NCBI RefSeq assembly: GCF_900141835.1
Contig: NZ_FQZD01000038.1
Span: 1 to 36,185 of the forward strand
From: Propionispora hippei DSM 15287
GTDB lineage: Bacteria > Bacillota > Negativicutes > Propionisporales > Propionisporaceae
Direction of reading: 5' to 3'
Length of the DNA stretch: 36,185 nt
The notes under the pieces were generated by a model. That model saw nothing but the letters and a program-made list of their open reading frames with translations. It searched no databases and was not told the origin of the DNA. Of this stretch, positions 1 through 7,158 are shown in pieces (position 1 is the stretch's first letter; every line of letters starts with the position of its first letter). Made by a program: the position numbers and the translations under genes.

Positions 1-23
1 ACATCAATTCCTACTGCGTTCAT
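1..23 (-). CDS. IS110-family transposase (DEDD recombinase), N-terminal fragment
   Basis: On the minus strand an ATG at 23-21 starts the peptide MNAVGIDV and runs off the window edge. A GGGAG ribosome-binding site lies about 8 bases upstream. This opening matches the usual start of IS110-family recombinases, in which the Asp of GIDV belongs to the RuvC-like DEDD catalytic site. Eight residues alone would be weak evidence. The structured left-end RNA immediately upstream makes the call much stronger. The enzyme would recombine donor and target DNA guided by the bridge RNA. Confidence 0.65.
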
Positions 24-49
24 AAAGTACACTCCCATTACAGATTTGC

Positions 50-235
50 AATTGGCGGCCCAGTCTTCTATCGTTGCCGATTCTGTCTGTTTGGTGACAC
101 GGACGCACTGGTGAACAGTGGTTCTACCTGCATAAATCGAACGCTGTGAACGAGAGGCTGGCTGACTGGCTTATAACCGGACGTGGTTAGTCCTTGGAGT
201 GATACGTCGGCCTACTGCTCTCTCATTCTAACAGC
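50..235 (-). ncRNA. Candidate IS110 bridge RNA (minus strand)
   Basis: Read leftward, positions 235-222 and 156-143 form a 14-bp stem (GCTGT, a 2-nt bulge, GAATGAGAG against CTCTCGTTCACAGC). One pair is U-G on this strand but would be an A-C mismatch on the plus strand, which favours minus-strand transcription. Inside it, CCGACGT (210-204) pairs with ACGTCCGG (184-177, one bulge) and encloses a 19-nt loop at 203-185 that fits a target-binding loop. Further 3', ATTTATGCAG (minus strand, about 137-128) resembles what I recall of the IS621 bridge RNA. A CACTG/CAGTG hairpin and a CCG-TGTC/GACA-CGG hairpin (about 104-76) could be the donor-binding loop. The ends are estimates. Confidence 0.65.
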
Positions 236-256
236 TTAGGCAACAATGCGGTGAAT

Positions 257-274
257 AACATGGATGTCCATGTT
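257..274. promoter_or_regulatory. Short perfect palindrome upstream of rpsD
   Basis: AACATGGA and TCCATGTT are separated by two bases, about 45 bases before the rpsD start. It could be an operator or a small leader hairpin (7-bp stem, 4-base loop) that lets S4 control its own mRNA. No sequence identity to a known S4 target was established. Confidence 0.3.
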
Positions 275-316
275 TTGAACCGTAAATATATAGTAACAGG
301 AGTGAGAAAAAAGGCA

Positions 317-910
317 ATGGCCACAAGAAGAGAACCGCGATTTAAACTATGCCGCAAACTGGGTGTCAATATTTACGGCCATCCCAAAGCACTGAGCCGG
401 TTGACAAAGGATGGGGCAAGAAACCGGAAAAAGACCTCGGAATATGGATTGCAGTTATTGGAAAAACAAAAGTTAAAGGCTTATTATGGTTTGCTGGAAA
501 AGCAGTTTTCCCGCTATGTGGAAAAAGCGAAAAAGGGAAAAGACATTACCGGTGTCGCTTTGCTGCGGCTCTTAGAGACCAGATTGGATAATCTGGTATA
601 CCGGATCGGCTTTGCCAATTCGATACGGCAAGCGCGGCAAATGGTTACCCATGGACATATTACACTGAACGGCAGCAAGGTTAATATTCCGTCCTGCCAT
701 GTTAAGATTGGTGACTGCGTTGCCTTGCGGGAAAAGTCCCGGGAGAATGAGATGTTTGCCGGCAATTTTCTGGAACTGAAGTCTTTTGAGGTTCCTTATA
801 TCCAAAAAGACTTTACGGCATTTAGCGGAACGTTAACCCGCCTGCCTGAACGGGAAGAAATTCCTATTGAAGTCAATGAAATCCTGGTTGTTGAGTTTTA
901 CTCGAAATAA
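317..910 (+). CDS. rpsD: 30S ribosomal protein S4, Zn-independent (C-minus) form
   Basis: The product is ribosomal protein S4 (197 aa), a primary 16S rRNA binder of the small subunit. The start at 317 is chosen because AGGAGTGAG lies 10 bases upstream and the peptide opens [16 protein letters not shown]; an earlier in-frame start at 251 would add an unlikely leader. The central S4 RNA-binding domain ([15 protein letters not shown]... [16 protein letters not shown]) and the C-terminal VEFYSK are typical. Only one Cys remains in the N-terminal region, so the four-Cys zinc site of classical S4 is absent. The gene stands alone, not in the rpsM-rpsK-rpsD-rpoA operon, and sits next to an IS110 end. 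It may be a paralogue or the only copy; the window cannot tell. Confidence 0.95.
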   Translation: MATRREPRFKLCRKLGVNIYGHPKALSRLTKDGARNRKKTSEYGLQLLEKQKLKAYYGLLEKQFSRYVEKAKKGKDITGVALLRLLETRLDNLVYRIGFANSIRQARQMVTHGHITLNGSKVNIPSCHVKIGDCVALREKSRENEMFAGNFLELKSFEVPYIQKDFTAFSGTLTRLPEREEIPIEVNEILVVEFYSK

Positions 911-949
911 GCCGGGAATTCCCCGCTTGTTTTCAAAGGAGGTTGGCTT

Positions 950-1600
950 ATGTGCAAATATGACAGTCATCACTTTTGGGAAGGAGCTCTGGCTCAAAAG
1001 AGAGATCTTTGGCAGAGTAATGTCGGTAGCTTGGACTCAGCCGATGCGGCTGTTTTTATTAACACAACCATCCTTGACTATGGGAGAAACCGGCTGGATA
1101 ATAACTGGGCCTGTTATTCCGATATAAAGTCTTTGCTCGGTTTTGTTCAGTATGTCTATCTGCCGCTGGCTTTTTATTATGTGATACATCAGAATGAGGA
1201 AGAACTGCTGATTCCCATGTGTTCAACGAAGGAGCTGGTGGAGCAGATCCGCCAGTCCGGTTCGGCTCATGCGGCGGTGATGGAAAGAACGCTGGATACT
1301 CTTAGCCTGTTATGGGAATTGGATGATGAAAGCTGCCTGACTGAACTGCGGCGGTTTTGCATCGGCCATAATGAGTATTGGAAGCGAACCGGTGTAATTT
1401 TGCATATCGGCATTTATGCCGATACTTATGAAATTGCCCGGGATATTATGACGATCAGCGAATTTCCGGAAGTGGTGGAAGAGGACATTGGACTGACTGG
1501 TGAGCAGTTGCTGACCATGTGCCGCCATTTTTATGAAGATGCCCTGATGCGCCGTAATTTTGTAAAAATATTAAATAACCGGATTGGCTGCCTTATCTAA
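950..1600 (+). CDS. Hypothetical protein, 216 aa
   Basis: I do not recognise this family. AAAGGAGG about 8 bases before the ATG at 950 supports the start, and the gene follows rpsD by 39 bases in the same direction. The product appears soluble and mostly helical, with no signal peptide. It opens MCKYDSHHFW and has Cys and His residues spread along it (CSTKE, CLTEL, FCIGHNEYW, MCRHFYED), so metal or cofactor binding is conceivable but unproven. Codon use is like that of the neighbours. It may be co-transcribed with rpsD; the next gene has its own Fur-like site. Confidence 0.75.
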   Translation: MCKYDSHHFWEGALAQKRDLWQSNVGSLDSADAAVFINTTILDYGRNRLDNNWACYSDIKSLLGFVQYVYLPLAFYYVIHQNEEELLIPMCSTKELVEQIRQSGSAHAAVMERTLDTLSLLWELDDESCLTELRRFCIGHNEYWKRTGVILHIGIYADTYEIARDIMTISEFPEVVEEDIGLTGEQLLTMCRHFYEDALMRRNFVKILNNRIGCLI

Positions 1601-1651
1601 ATAGGTGCTGTTTGTCCGGTTGCGCCAGACAGGAAGGTCTTGCTTTATAGT

Positions 1652-1670
1652 GATAATGATTATTATTATA
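1652..1670 (+). promoter_or_regulatory. Fur-box-like operator before the STAS-like gene
   Basis: GATAATGATTATTATTATA matches the 19-bp Fur consensus GATAATGATAATCATTATC at 16 of 19 positions. It lies 33 bases before the start at 1703, where it could cover a promoter. Iron repression of the STAS-flavodoxin-DUF3793 genes is inferred. Confidence 0.65.
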
Positions 1671-1702
1671 AAAACATTCAATAATGGTCAGGAGGAGCGC
1701 GC

Positions 1703-1969
1703 ATGTCGATTTGGAGTAAAGCTGATTTTCAGCAAGTAAAAATAACGGTACAGGGCGATGTCCTGGCGGAGCATCTGGAACTGTTAGAGAACTACCTTTT
1801 AGACAGGCTGCACTATGGCTACCGGCGTATTTTTTTGGATATGAATGCCGTGCGGTCTTTCCATCCGGCCTTAATTCAGTTGTTGGTCTATATCCGGCGT
1901 CAGTTTGACAAACAGGGCGGTAAACTTTCCATTGACTACCGTGACGGCATAATTGGAGAGTGGAATTAG
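1703..1969 (+). CDS. STAS-domain-like small protein
   Basis: The 88-residue product has the pattern of a minimal STAS or anti-anti-sigma fold: an N-terminal strand (VKITVQGDVL), a helix, then RRIFLDMNAVRSFHPALIQLLVYIRR, where LDMNAV sits where STAS proteins carry the phosphorylatable D-S/T loop. No clear Ser or Thr occupies that exact place; the nearest is Ser in VRSFHP. AGGAGG lies upstream of the ATG. A Fur-like box directly before it suggests expression under iron limitation, with the flavodoxin and DUF3793 genes downstream. The fold call is from pattern only and its partner is unknown. Confidence 0.6.
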   Translation: MSIWSKADFQQVKITVQGDVLAEHLELLENYLLDRLHYGYRRIFLDMNAVRSFHPALIQLLVYIRRQFDKQGGKLSIDYRDGIIGEWN

Positions 1970-2077
1970 TGCCTTGTCAGTCTTGAAACGGCAGAAGTAT
2001 GCCAGAGAAGGTACTGGCGAGAAGGGCTATCGTGAAAAGCGTACATAAAAATAAGAATACTTAAGGAGGCGTTTCTA

Positions 2078-2506
2078 ATGAAGCAAGTTACAGTCGTTTA
2101 CTGGAGTGGAACAGGCAATACCGAATTGATGGCGAAAGCGGTCGCCGAAGGAGCGAAAGGGGCAGGCGCTACCGTGAAGCTGCTTTCGGTGGAGGACGCG
2201 TCGCCGGAAGAGGTGCTCGCTGCCGATGCCATCGCATTAGGTTGCCCGGCGATGGGTGACGAGGTGCTGGAGGAAAGCTTTATGGATCCCTTTGTGGAGG
2301 CGTTGGAAGGTCAGGGGATAGAGGGAACCGCCCTGGCTCTCTTCGGTTCTTATGACTGGGGTGATGGCCGTTGGATGCGGGAATGGGAGGAGCGGCTCTC
2401 GGAGCATAAGGCCAAAGTCGTGGGAACGTTAATTATTCATAATACGCCGGACGAAGAAGGTTTGGTCGAGTGCCGGACCCTGGGCGAAAAGCTGGCTGCC
2501 CAGTAA
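2078..2506 (+). CDS. Flavodoxin (short chain)
   Basis: Flavodoxins are FMN electron carriers that replace ferredoxin when iron is scarce. The 142-residue length fits the short-chain clostridial type. The phosphate-binding loop SGTGNT is at residues 10-15, and the second FMN loop GCPAMGDEVLEE and the third, FGSYDWGDGRWM, are both present. AAGGAGG lies 9 bases before the ATG. The gene follows a Fur-boxed STAS-like gene and precedes DUF3793, a family that often travels with flavodoxin and iron genes. This order suggests an iron-sparing module. Confidence 0.92.
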   Translation: MKQVTVVYWSGTGNTELMAKAVAEGAKGAGATVKLLSVEDASPEEVLAADAIALGCPAMGDEVLEESFMDPFVEALEGQGIEGTALALFGSYDWGDGRWMREWEERLSEHKAKVVGTLIIHNTPDEEGLVECRTLGEKLAAQ

Positions 2507-2549
2507 GTTATTTTCCGGATAAATAAGTAATCAGGGATAGGGGAAGGTT

Positions 2550-3194
2550 ATGATGCCGCAAAATGTAATACAAGAGGAGACAACTGCCATAGCCGGGCAA
2601 AACCAGTCTAAAAAAGACCGGTTCTTGCGCTGGCTGGCAGTTGAACTGGCACCCACTTTATGTGGCAGTAAGCCGTCGACCATTTTATCACTGATTAATA
2701 CAAAATCACAGCAAGCTCTTTTGCTTTGGCGGGAATACGGCAAAGCCGTTTTTTGTGACGCCGGCGTCCGGACGTTGTCGTTGCGCAGCTTTGCCGATCG
2801 GGAATGCGTGCTCTTCTATCGGTCCGATACGTTGCTGTGGTGCATAAACCGGCCTGCTTACCGGGCCTTTCTGGAAAACCTGGGCTATCCCGTGACGCAG
2901 GGAAGTGAGGCTTGCCTGGCGGTGCTTAAAGAGCGTTTTCGCCAGTGCTGTCCGCATGAAATCGGTGTTTTTTTGGGGATTCCCCTTAAAGATGTGCTGG
3001 GCTTTATGGGGATGATCTCATTAAGAGAAACCTGCCGCCGGGATTGGTGCATTTATGGCAATCCGGAGGAATCTATTGCTGTTATTGAGCGCTTTGCCCA
3101 GGATCGTACCCATGTGGAACGGCTGCTGGCGATCGGTTTTTGTCCGCAGGAGATTATCTGCCGGGGAAAAGAGCGTTTGTCCTATACGGCATAA
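2550..3194 (+). CDS. DUF3793 family protein
   Basis: The 214-residue protein matches what I know of DUF3793, a clostridial family of unknown function usually found near flavodoxin or ferrous-iron genes. Visible markers are APTLCGSKPSTILSL near the N-terminus, a central FADRECVLFYR stretch, and CPHEIGVFLGIPLKDVLGF, followed by a tail rich in Cys. No transmembrane segment or signal peptide is apparent. The start could be the ATG at 2550 or the one at 2553; AGGGGAAGG precedes both. It ends the rightward run that began at the Fur box at 1652. Confidence 0.8.
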   Translation: MMPQNVIQEETTAIAGQNQSKKDRFLRWLAVELAPTLCGSKPSTILSLINTKSQQALLLWREYGKAVFCDAGVRTLSLRSFADRECVLFYRSDTLLWCINRPAYRAFLENLGYPVTQGSEACLAVLKERFRQCCPHEIGVFLGIPLKDVLGFMGMISLRETCRRDWCIYGNPEESIAVIERFAQDRTHVERLLAIGFCPQEIICRGKERLSYTA

Positions 3195-3348
3195 TATCAG
3201 GTATTGCTGCAAGGTCAGCCGGCCCGGTAGGGGACGGCCGTTTTATATGATCGAAAATATTAATCCGGCTAAAGCGTGTAATTAACGAAATATGCATAAA
3301 AAGCACCGTCAGGCAACGTTTCGGACAGGCTGAAAACATATTCTAAAT

Positions 3349-3401
3349 AAACAGCAAGGCTCTTGTTTTTCTCATAGAAGAAGACAAGAGCCTTGCTGTT
3401 T
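3349..3401. terminator. Bidirectional intrinsic terminator
   Basis: Positions 3349-3366 and 3384-3401 form a perfect 18-bp stem with a 17-base loop. T-rich ends on both strands would stop transcripts from the DUF3793 gene (rightward) and from the small membrane-protein gene at 3432-3656 (leftward). Confidence 0.88.
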
Positions 3402-3431
3402 TTATACGTATAAAAATAAGAAGTCGTTTGG

Positions 3432-3656
3432 TTAACCGTTTACCGCACCTTGCTGTTTTTCAGCAATCAAATCTTCCAGACGTTCTTTTTGCCGCAGTAA
3501 TTCTTCCAAGGGAGGTTCCGCCGGAACGCTTCCCGGTTGAATGGGCAGCAGAGGAGTAGCACTGCGGGCTGCTTGTTCGCTCATCAGTTTGTAGCCGAAA
3601 GCCCCGGCGATGGTGCCAACAACCAGACCAATCCAAAAATCGCTTCTTGTAAACAT
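3432..3656 (-). CDS. Small single-pass membrane protein, end of the P-type ATPase operon
   Basis: The 74-residue product starts MFTRSDFW; AAGGGGGTG lies 8 bases upstream of the ATG at 3656, which decides against an earlier in-frame start at 3698 lying in repeat DNA. One transmembrane segment (about residues 7-25, IGLVVGTIAGAFGYKL) is followed by a Pro-rich linker and a charged C-terminal helix (LEELLRQKERLEDLIAEKQ) that could form a coiled coil. This resembles YtxH-type proteins but no family is assigned. It lies downstream of the ATPase gene, separated by a MITE-like repeat, and may belong to the same membrane-organelle operon. Confidence 0.72.
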   Translation of the reverse strand: MFTRSDFWIGLVVGTIAGAFGYKLMSEQAARSATPLLPIQPGSVPAEPPLEELLRQKERLEDLIAEKQQGAVNG

Positions 3657-3676
3657 TCGTTTCACCCCCTTTCTTA

Positions 3677-3836
3677 GAAACCACTGATTTATTCGCACTG
3701 CACGATCTGACGAATCCTTCTCTACCGGGCCGCGTCAGCAAAACCTTAAAATAGCTAGGCTTTCTTTTGGTTTTACTTTCTAGCCGGACGAAAGAATCTC
3801 TCGCCATGCCGACAGATCACAAAATCAACGATTCCC
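3677..3836 (-). repeat. MITE-like repeat, copy 1 (about 160 bp, TA-flanked)
   Basis: This copy aligns over its full length, in reverse orientation, with the repeat at 19326-19494. Shared blocks include CCACTG.TTTATTC.CACTGC, GCGTCAGCAAAAC, AAATAG and AATCTCTCG. The ends are imperfect inverted repeats (GAAACC against GATTCC), and a TA dinucleotide abuts each side, as expected of IS630/Tc1-type MITEs. It fills the gap between the P-type ATPase gene and the small membrane-protein gene. No coding capacity is credible. Confidence 0.75.
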
Positions 3837-3851
3837 TAAGCAAGTGCTTTT

Positions 3852-5957
3852 TTATTGGGAGTTCTTCTTTGGCAGCAACAGTCTGGCGCTGTTAAGAACG
3901 ACGCCAATGGTAGCGGCGTTGTGAATCAGGGCGGAAACCATCGGATTAGTACGCCCGACTGCACCGAGCAGCATGGCTGCCGTATTTACGGCAATAGTAG
4001 CGGAAAAGTTTTGCCGGACAATATTCATCGTCGTTTTGCCAAGTGAGACCACTTCGGAGAGCACCAGGGGATCTTCGGAGTTGATGGTAATGGCGGCGGA
4101 TTCCACGGCAATATCGGTACGCCGGCCGCCCATGGCTACGCCTACATCGGCAAACGCCAAGGCCGGTGCGTCGTTAATGCCGTCACCAATCATCAGAACT
4201 TGTGATCGTCGCTGCATACGGGTCACCAGTGTGGCCTTATCTTCCGGCAGGACACCGGCATGGTAGGCATCCAAATCTAAGGTGGAAGCTACATGTTTGG
4301 CCACTGCCTCGGTATCGCCGGTAATCATCACAACCTCATCGACGCCGCGGCGCCTGAGCTGATTGATTGTTTTCTTCCAGGTAGGGCGGATGGGATCGCT
4401 GACAATGAGCAAGCCCAATAGCTCCTGTTCCCGGGCGACAAAGATCAGATTATAACCGTGGTCGGCTGCGAAATCGTAGTCGAGAACTGTCATCGTCACG
4501 TCGTTTTCCTTCATGAAACGGAGGCTGCCTACCAGTATCTGTCCGCCGCAGAATTCTTTGAAATCAGGGATTTCCGCCCGGATGCCGTGGCCGACAATTG
4601 TTTCGGTATGTTTATGAGGCGGTATATCCCAGCCCTTATCGGAAACATATTCTAGGATGGCGGAAGCCAACGGATGGGCGGAATGATATTCAGCGGAAGC
4701 AGCCAGTAACAATAGCTCCTCTTCCGGTACTTGATCGGCTGTTTGAATGGCGATAATTTGAGGTTTGCCTACCGTAATAGTGCCTGTTTTATCGAGGACG
4801 ACTGTATCGATACTTGCCAGAGCTTCGATATAGTTGCCGCCCTTGACGAGGACTCCGCGGCTGGCTGCTTGTCCAATCGCCGCCGAAATAGCAGTGGCGG
4901 TGGAAAGTTTTAAACCGCAGGAAAAATCGATAAACAGCATATTCAGGACGCGCTGCCAGTCCTTGGTAATACCGTAGACGAGACCGGCGGCAATAAAGGA
5001 TATCGGCACCAGCATATTGGACATACGGTCGGCGAAGTTCTGGACCGGAGCCCGGCGTGTCTGCGCCTCCTCAACCATGTGGACGATACGGGCCAAAGCG
5101 GTATCGTCGCCGACCTTTTCGACCAGTATCATCAGATAACCGTTTTGCAGAACGGTTCCCGCATATACATAATCACCGATAGTTTTTTCAGCCGGGACAT
5201 ATTCACCGGTGATGGAAGATTGATCCACGGCGGCGGCTCCGGCGATAACTTTGCCGTCTACGCATATTTTCTCACCCAAATGAACGCTGACCCGGTCCCC
5301 GGCTTTAATGCTGTCCAGGCTGACCTTGATTTCGTGACCATCTGCTTCGGCTTTCCAGACAAACTGCTGGTCCAGATGCAAAAGCTGCGAAATATGCTTA
5401 CGGGCCCGCTCGGCCGTATAAGTGGTCAGCATCTCGGCAAGATTGGACAGGGAAAGCAAGGTTAAGCTGGATTCCGGTTTGCCACCGATAATAGAAGCAA
5501 AAACAGCCGTTGTAGTCAGCGTGTCGGCGTTCGGCTGGCGATCAACGGCTAAACTACGGACGCCGCTCACAATAAATTTGCGGGCGGCAAACAGAACATA
5601 GGCGCTCCGGGCGAGCTGCAAGGTGGAAAATAAGCCGGGAGAGGTCATGCGAAGTAACTGAAAGCCGACTAAGCCGATGCCGGAGAATATGGCATCGCGG
5701 CGGTATTCGGCAAATTCCTCGTTCGGGTCATACTGCGGAGCGGGCCGTGGTGCCGGCTTGCTGGACAGGACACGGTTCAATACCTGCTGCAATTGTTGAA
5801 ACGGCAATGTGCCCGTATAATGAATGATCAGCTTTCCGGTATGGTCGGTATAGGCGCTGGCTATGGCGGGCAACTGACGGATGGTTGCCTCCAAGAGGGC
5901 CGCATCACGTCCGGTTAGGCCGCCGCCTAAAGGAAGGGCCAGAGATTGGTAGACCAT
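3852..5957 (-). CDS. P1B-type ATPase, P1B-6/FezB-like (ferrosome type)
   Basis: This 701-residue metal-transport ATPase has the phosphorylation motif DKTGT at 389-393, TGE at 250-252, HPLA at 428-431 and GDGIND at 591-596. Membrane segments lie near 86-133, 145-175, 312-360 and 650-695. The metal-site motif is Ser-Cys-Gly (346-348), not Cys-Pro-Cys or Ser-Pro-Cys, and the N-terminus is a degenerate HMA-like domain without Cys-x-x-Cys. I associate these traits with the P1B-6 group, which includes FezB of ferrosome loci. The start at 5957 is chosen because AAAGGACG precedes it and TAATG couples it to the upstream stop; an alternative at 5993 overlaps more. The gene is the third of a leftward operon behind a Fur-like box. 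Metal and direction of transport are inferred. Confidence 0.88.
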   Translation of the reverse strand: MVYQSLALPLGGGLTGRDAALLEATIRQLPAIASAYTDHTGKLIIHYTGTLPFQQLQQVLNRVLSSKPAPRPAPQYDPNEEFAEYRRDAIFSGIGLVGFQLLRMTSPGLFSTLQLARSAYVLFAARKFIVSGVRSLAVDRQPNADTLTTTAVFASIIGGKPESSLTLLSLSNLAEMLTTYTAERARKHISQLLHLDQQFVWKAEADGHEIKVSLDSIKAGDRVSVHLGEKICVDGKVIAGAAAVDQSSITGEYVPAEKTIGDYVYAGTVLQNGYLMILVEKVGDDTALARIVHMVEEAQTRRAPVQNFADRMSNMLVPISFIAAGLVYGITKDWQRVLNMLFIDFSCGLKLSTATAISAAIGQAASRGVLVKGGNYIEALASIDTVVLDKTGTITVGKPQIIAIQTADQVPEEELLLLAASAEYHSAHPLASAILEYVSDKGWDIPPHKHTETIVGHGIRAEIPDFKEFCGGQILVGSLRFMKENDVTMTVLDYDFAADHGYNLIFVAREQELLGLLIVSDPIRPTWKKTINQLRRRGVDEVVMITGDTEAVAKHVASTLDLDAYHAGVLPEDKATLVTRMQRRSQVLMIGDGINDAPALAFADVGVAMGGRRTDIAVESAAITINSEDPLVLSEVVSLGKTTMNIVRQNFSATIAVNTAAMLLGAVGRTNPMVSALIHNAATIGVVLNSARLLLPKKNSQ

Positions 5958-6484
5958 TAGTTTCGTCCTTTCATTAGAGAATAAGCCCACCAAAGAAGTT
6001 GATAGCCTGACGGACGGTAGGTGGCTGCTGCCCCAAGCTTCTGGCTGCCCCAGACAAGAAAAAACAAGGCCAGTACGGTCCTGATATCCAGTGTTTTTTT
6101 GCTGTGCTCCAGCAGGCGGTGGTTTAAGAGGCGGACCTTACGGCGAATGGTGTGGCCGACCTGTCCGTAAGCAGACTGTGATGAAGGCTGCTTTTGCACC
6201 TGATCGAGATAAGCTGTTAGCTGATCAATGACGGAGGAATCACAGGTGTGCTCAATCAGAATATTGCCGGTTTCGGCGGTAAACTCGATTTTTTTCAGTC
6301 CCGGTATGTAAGGTAAGGCTTGCTGCCAGGTTTGGATAAGAGCGGGGTTGTGAAGCAAAGCGCTGTGATGGTAACGCCGCCTTCCCGGTAAAGCATGAAG
6401 AAGCACAAAACCTTTGTCTTTAAGTAAAAGGTGTAAACGGCGTCCTGCGGAAATTCCCAGAGCTAAACCGGTGAAATATGTCAT
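5957..6484 (-). CDS. HMA_2-like protein with Arg-rich LPGRRR motif, ATPase operon
   Basis: The 175-residue product resembles an HMA_2-type (HMA-like, cysteine-free) domain: HALPGRRRYHH at about 30-40, a predicted helix, then LKKIEFTAETGNILIEHT, which is a betaalphabeta-like pattern with no metal-binding Cys pair. A C-terminal hydrophobic stretch (about 134-147, VLALFFLVWGSQK) may be a membrane segment. GGAGGT at the end of the upstream gene serves as its ribosome-binding site. Its stop overlaps the ATPase start (TAATG), so the two are translationally coupled. In fez clusters Arg-rich proteins accompany the P1B-6 ATPase. It may be an ATPase partner or an organelle-membrane factor. Confidence 0.75.
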   Translation of the reverse strand: MTYFTGLALGISAGRRLHLLLKDKGFVLLHALPGRRRYHHSALLHNPALIQTWQQALPYIPGLKKIEFTAETGNILIEHTCDSSVIDQLTAYLDQVQKQPSSQSAYGQVGHTIRRKVRLLNHRLLEHSKKTLDIRTVLALFFLVWGSQKLGAAATYRPSGYQLLWWAYSLMKGRN

Positions 6485-6492
6485 AGTTCCAA

Positions 6493-6987
6493 CTACCTCC
6501 TGTAATGTGCCAAAGCAAACTGTTCCAGTTCCTGCAGAAAGGAGCTGCCCACTACTGCCTCGGGAGTATATTGCAGCAATATGGAGCCTGTGGCCGTACT
6601 GACCGAAAAGCCGGTCAGCTCCGGAACAGCCGTTAACAGGCGATTCAGTTCCGCGGCGACAGACTGGTTGTTCAGTAGATGCTTTGAGTAAAGGCGGATT
6701 CTGCCGGGAAGGTAGTGCTGAACCTGAAGAGATTGAAGAAATTGTGAATGCCGGCTTGTTTGCAGAGAATTTTTATATTTGGTTAACCAACCCATCGTTT
6801 CCTGCTCCTTTTTTAACATGCCTGAAAAGTGGTGACGGTGCTGCCAGGTATGGAACAGCGACAGCATGGCAAGACAAGAACCCAAGAGGATATGATAGCG
6901 CCTGCTGAACGGCAAAGAGGCGAGATTTCCTAGCAGGGATAGTAACAGGCCAGCATTGATTCGTTCCCGGTTGTTACTTAAAAGCAC
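6493..6987 (-). CDS. Membrane protein with HMA_2-like domain and LPGRIR motif, first gene of the ATPase operon
   Basis: The 164-residue product starts at a GTG (6987) with AAAGGGGG 7 bases upstream. Residues about 11-47 form one or two membrane segments ending in a His-rich stretch (LSLFHTWQHRHHF). A second half carries LPGRIRLYSKHLLNN (93-107) and a TGFSVSTATGSILLQYTPE strand pair, the same layout as the next protein in the operon, so the two are probably distant paralogues. There is no Cys-x-x-Cys. A TTGACA/TAGAAT promoter and a Fur-like box lie directly upstream, which points to iron control of the whole operon. Confidence 0.75.
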   Translation of the reverse strand: MLLSNNRERINAGLLLSLLGNLASLPFSRRYHILLGSCLAMLSLFHTWQHRHHFSGMLKKEQETMGWLTKYKNSLQTSRHSQFLQSLQVQHYLPGRIRLYSKHLLNNQSVAAELNRLLTAVPELTGFSVSTATGSILLQYTPEAVVGSSFLQELEQFALAHYRR

Positions 6988-7010
6988 AAAACAGCCCCCT
7001 TTATATAAAT

Positions 7011-7029
7011 GATAATGATAATTATTTTA
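7011..7029 (-). promoter_or_regulatory. Fur-box-like operator of the ferrosome-like operon
   Basis: GATAATGATAATTATTTTA agrees with the Fur consensus at 16 of 19 positions. It lies between the leftward promoter at 7042-7071 and the GTG start at 6987, close to the expected transcription start. Confidence 0.7.
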
Positions 7030-7041
7030 TATTGCTACTTA

Positions 7042-7071
7042 ATTCTATCGGTGTTTGGTATGATTTGTCAA
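7042..7071 (-). promoter_or_regulatory. Sigma-A-type promoter of the ferrosome-like operon
   Basis: On the minus strand TTGACA (7071-7066) and TAGAAT (7047-7042) are separated by 18 bases. The Fur-like box follows within about 15 bases. Confidence 0.65.
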
Positions 7072-7082
7072 TATATGAAAAA

Positions 7083-7141
7083 GCCTGTCCTCACTGAAAT
7101 TTCCCGGAAATAAAATTCCTGAAAATTCCGGCGGGACAGGC
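7083..7141 (-). terminator. Terminator of the 31-aa small gene
   Basis: GCCTGTCC (7083-7090) pairs with GGACAGGC (7134-7141), and an inner CCGGAA/TTCCGG pair extends the fold. Read leftward the stem is followed by TTTTT, directly after the stop codon of the small gene at 7159-7254. Confidence 0.7.
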
Positions 7142-7158
7142 AGCAGCAGGATTACGGC

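Larger units (their letters stand above)
1..240 (-). mobile_element. Left end of an IS110-family insertion sequence (partial)
   Basis: The leftward reading of this stretch has the order expected of an IS110-group left end: a flanking boundary near 235-245, a highly structured non-coding segment of about 190 bases, then a ribosome-binding site and the first codons of a transposase running off the window. In IS110 elements the non-coding left end encodes the bridge RNA. The exact end cannot be fixed because these elements lack terminal inverted repeats. The rest of the element lies outside the window. Confidence 0.72.

Noticed and set aside
143-235. S4 autoregulatory leader RNA on the plus strand before rpsD
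   Set aside because: The stem is better on the minus strand (U-G pair versus A-C mismatch) and lies directly upstream of an IS110 transposase start, so a bridge RNA explains it better.
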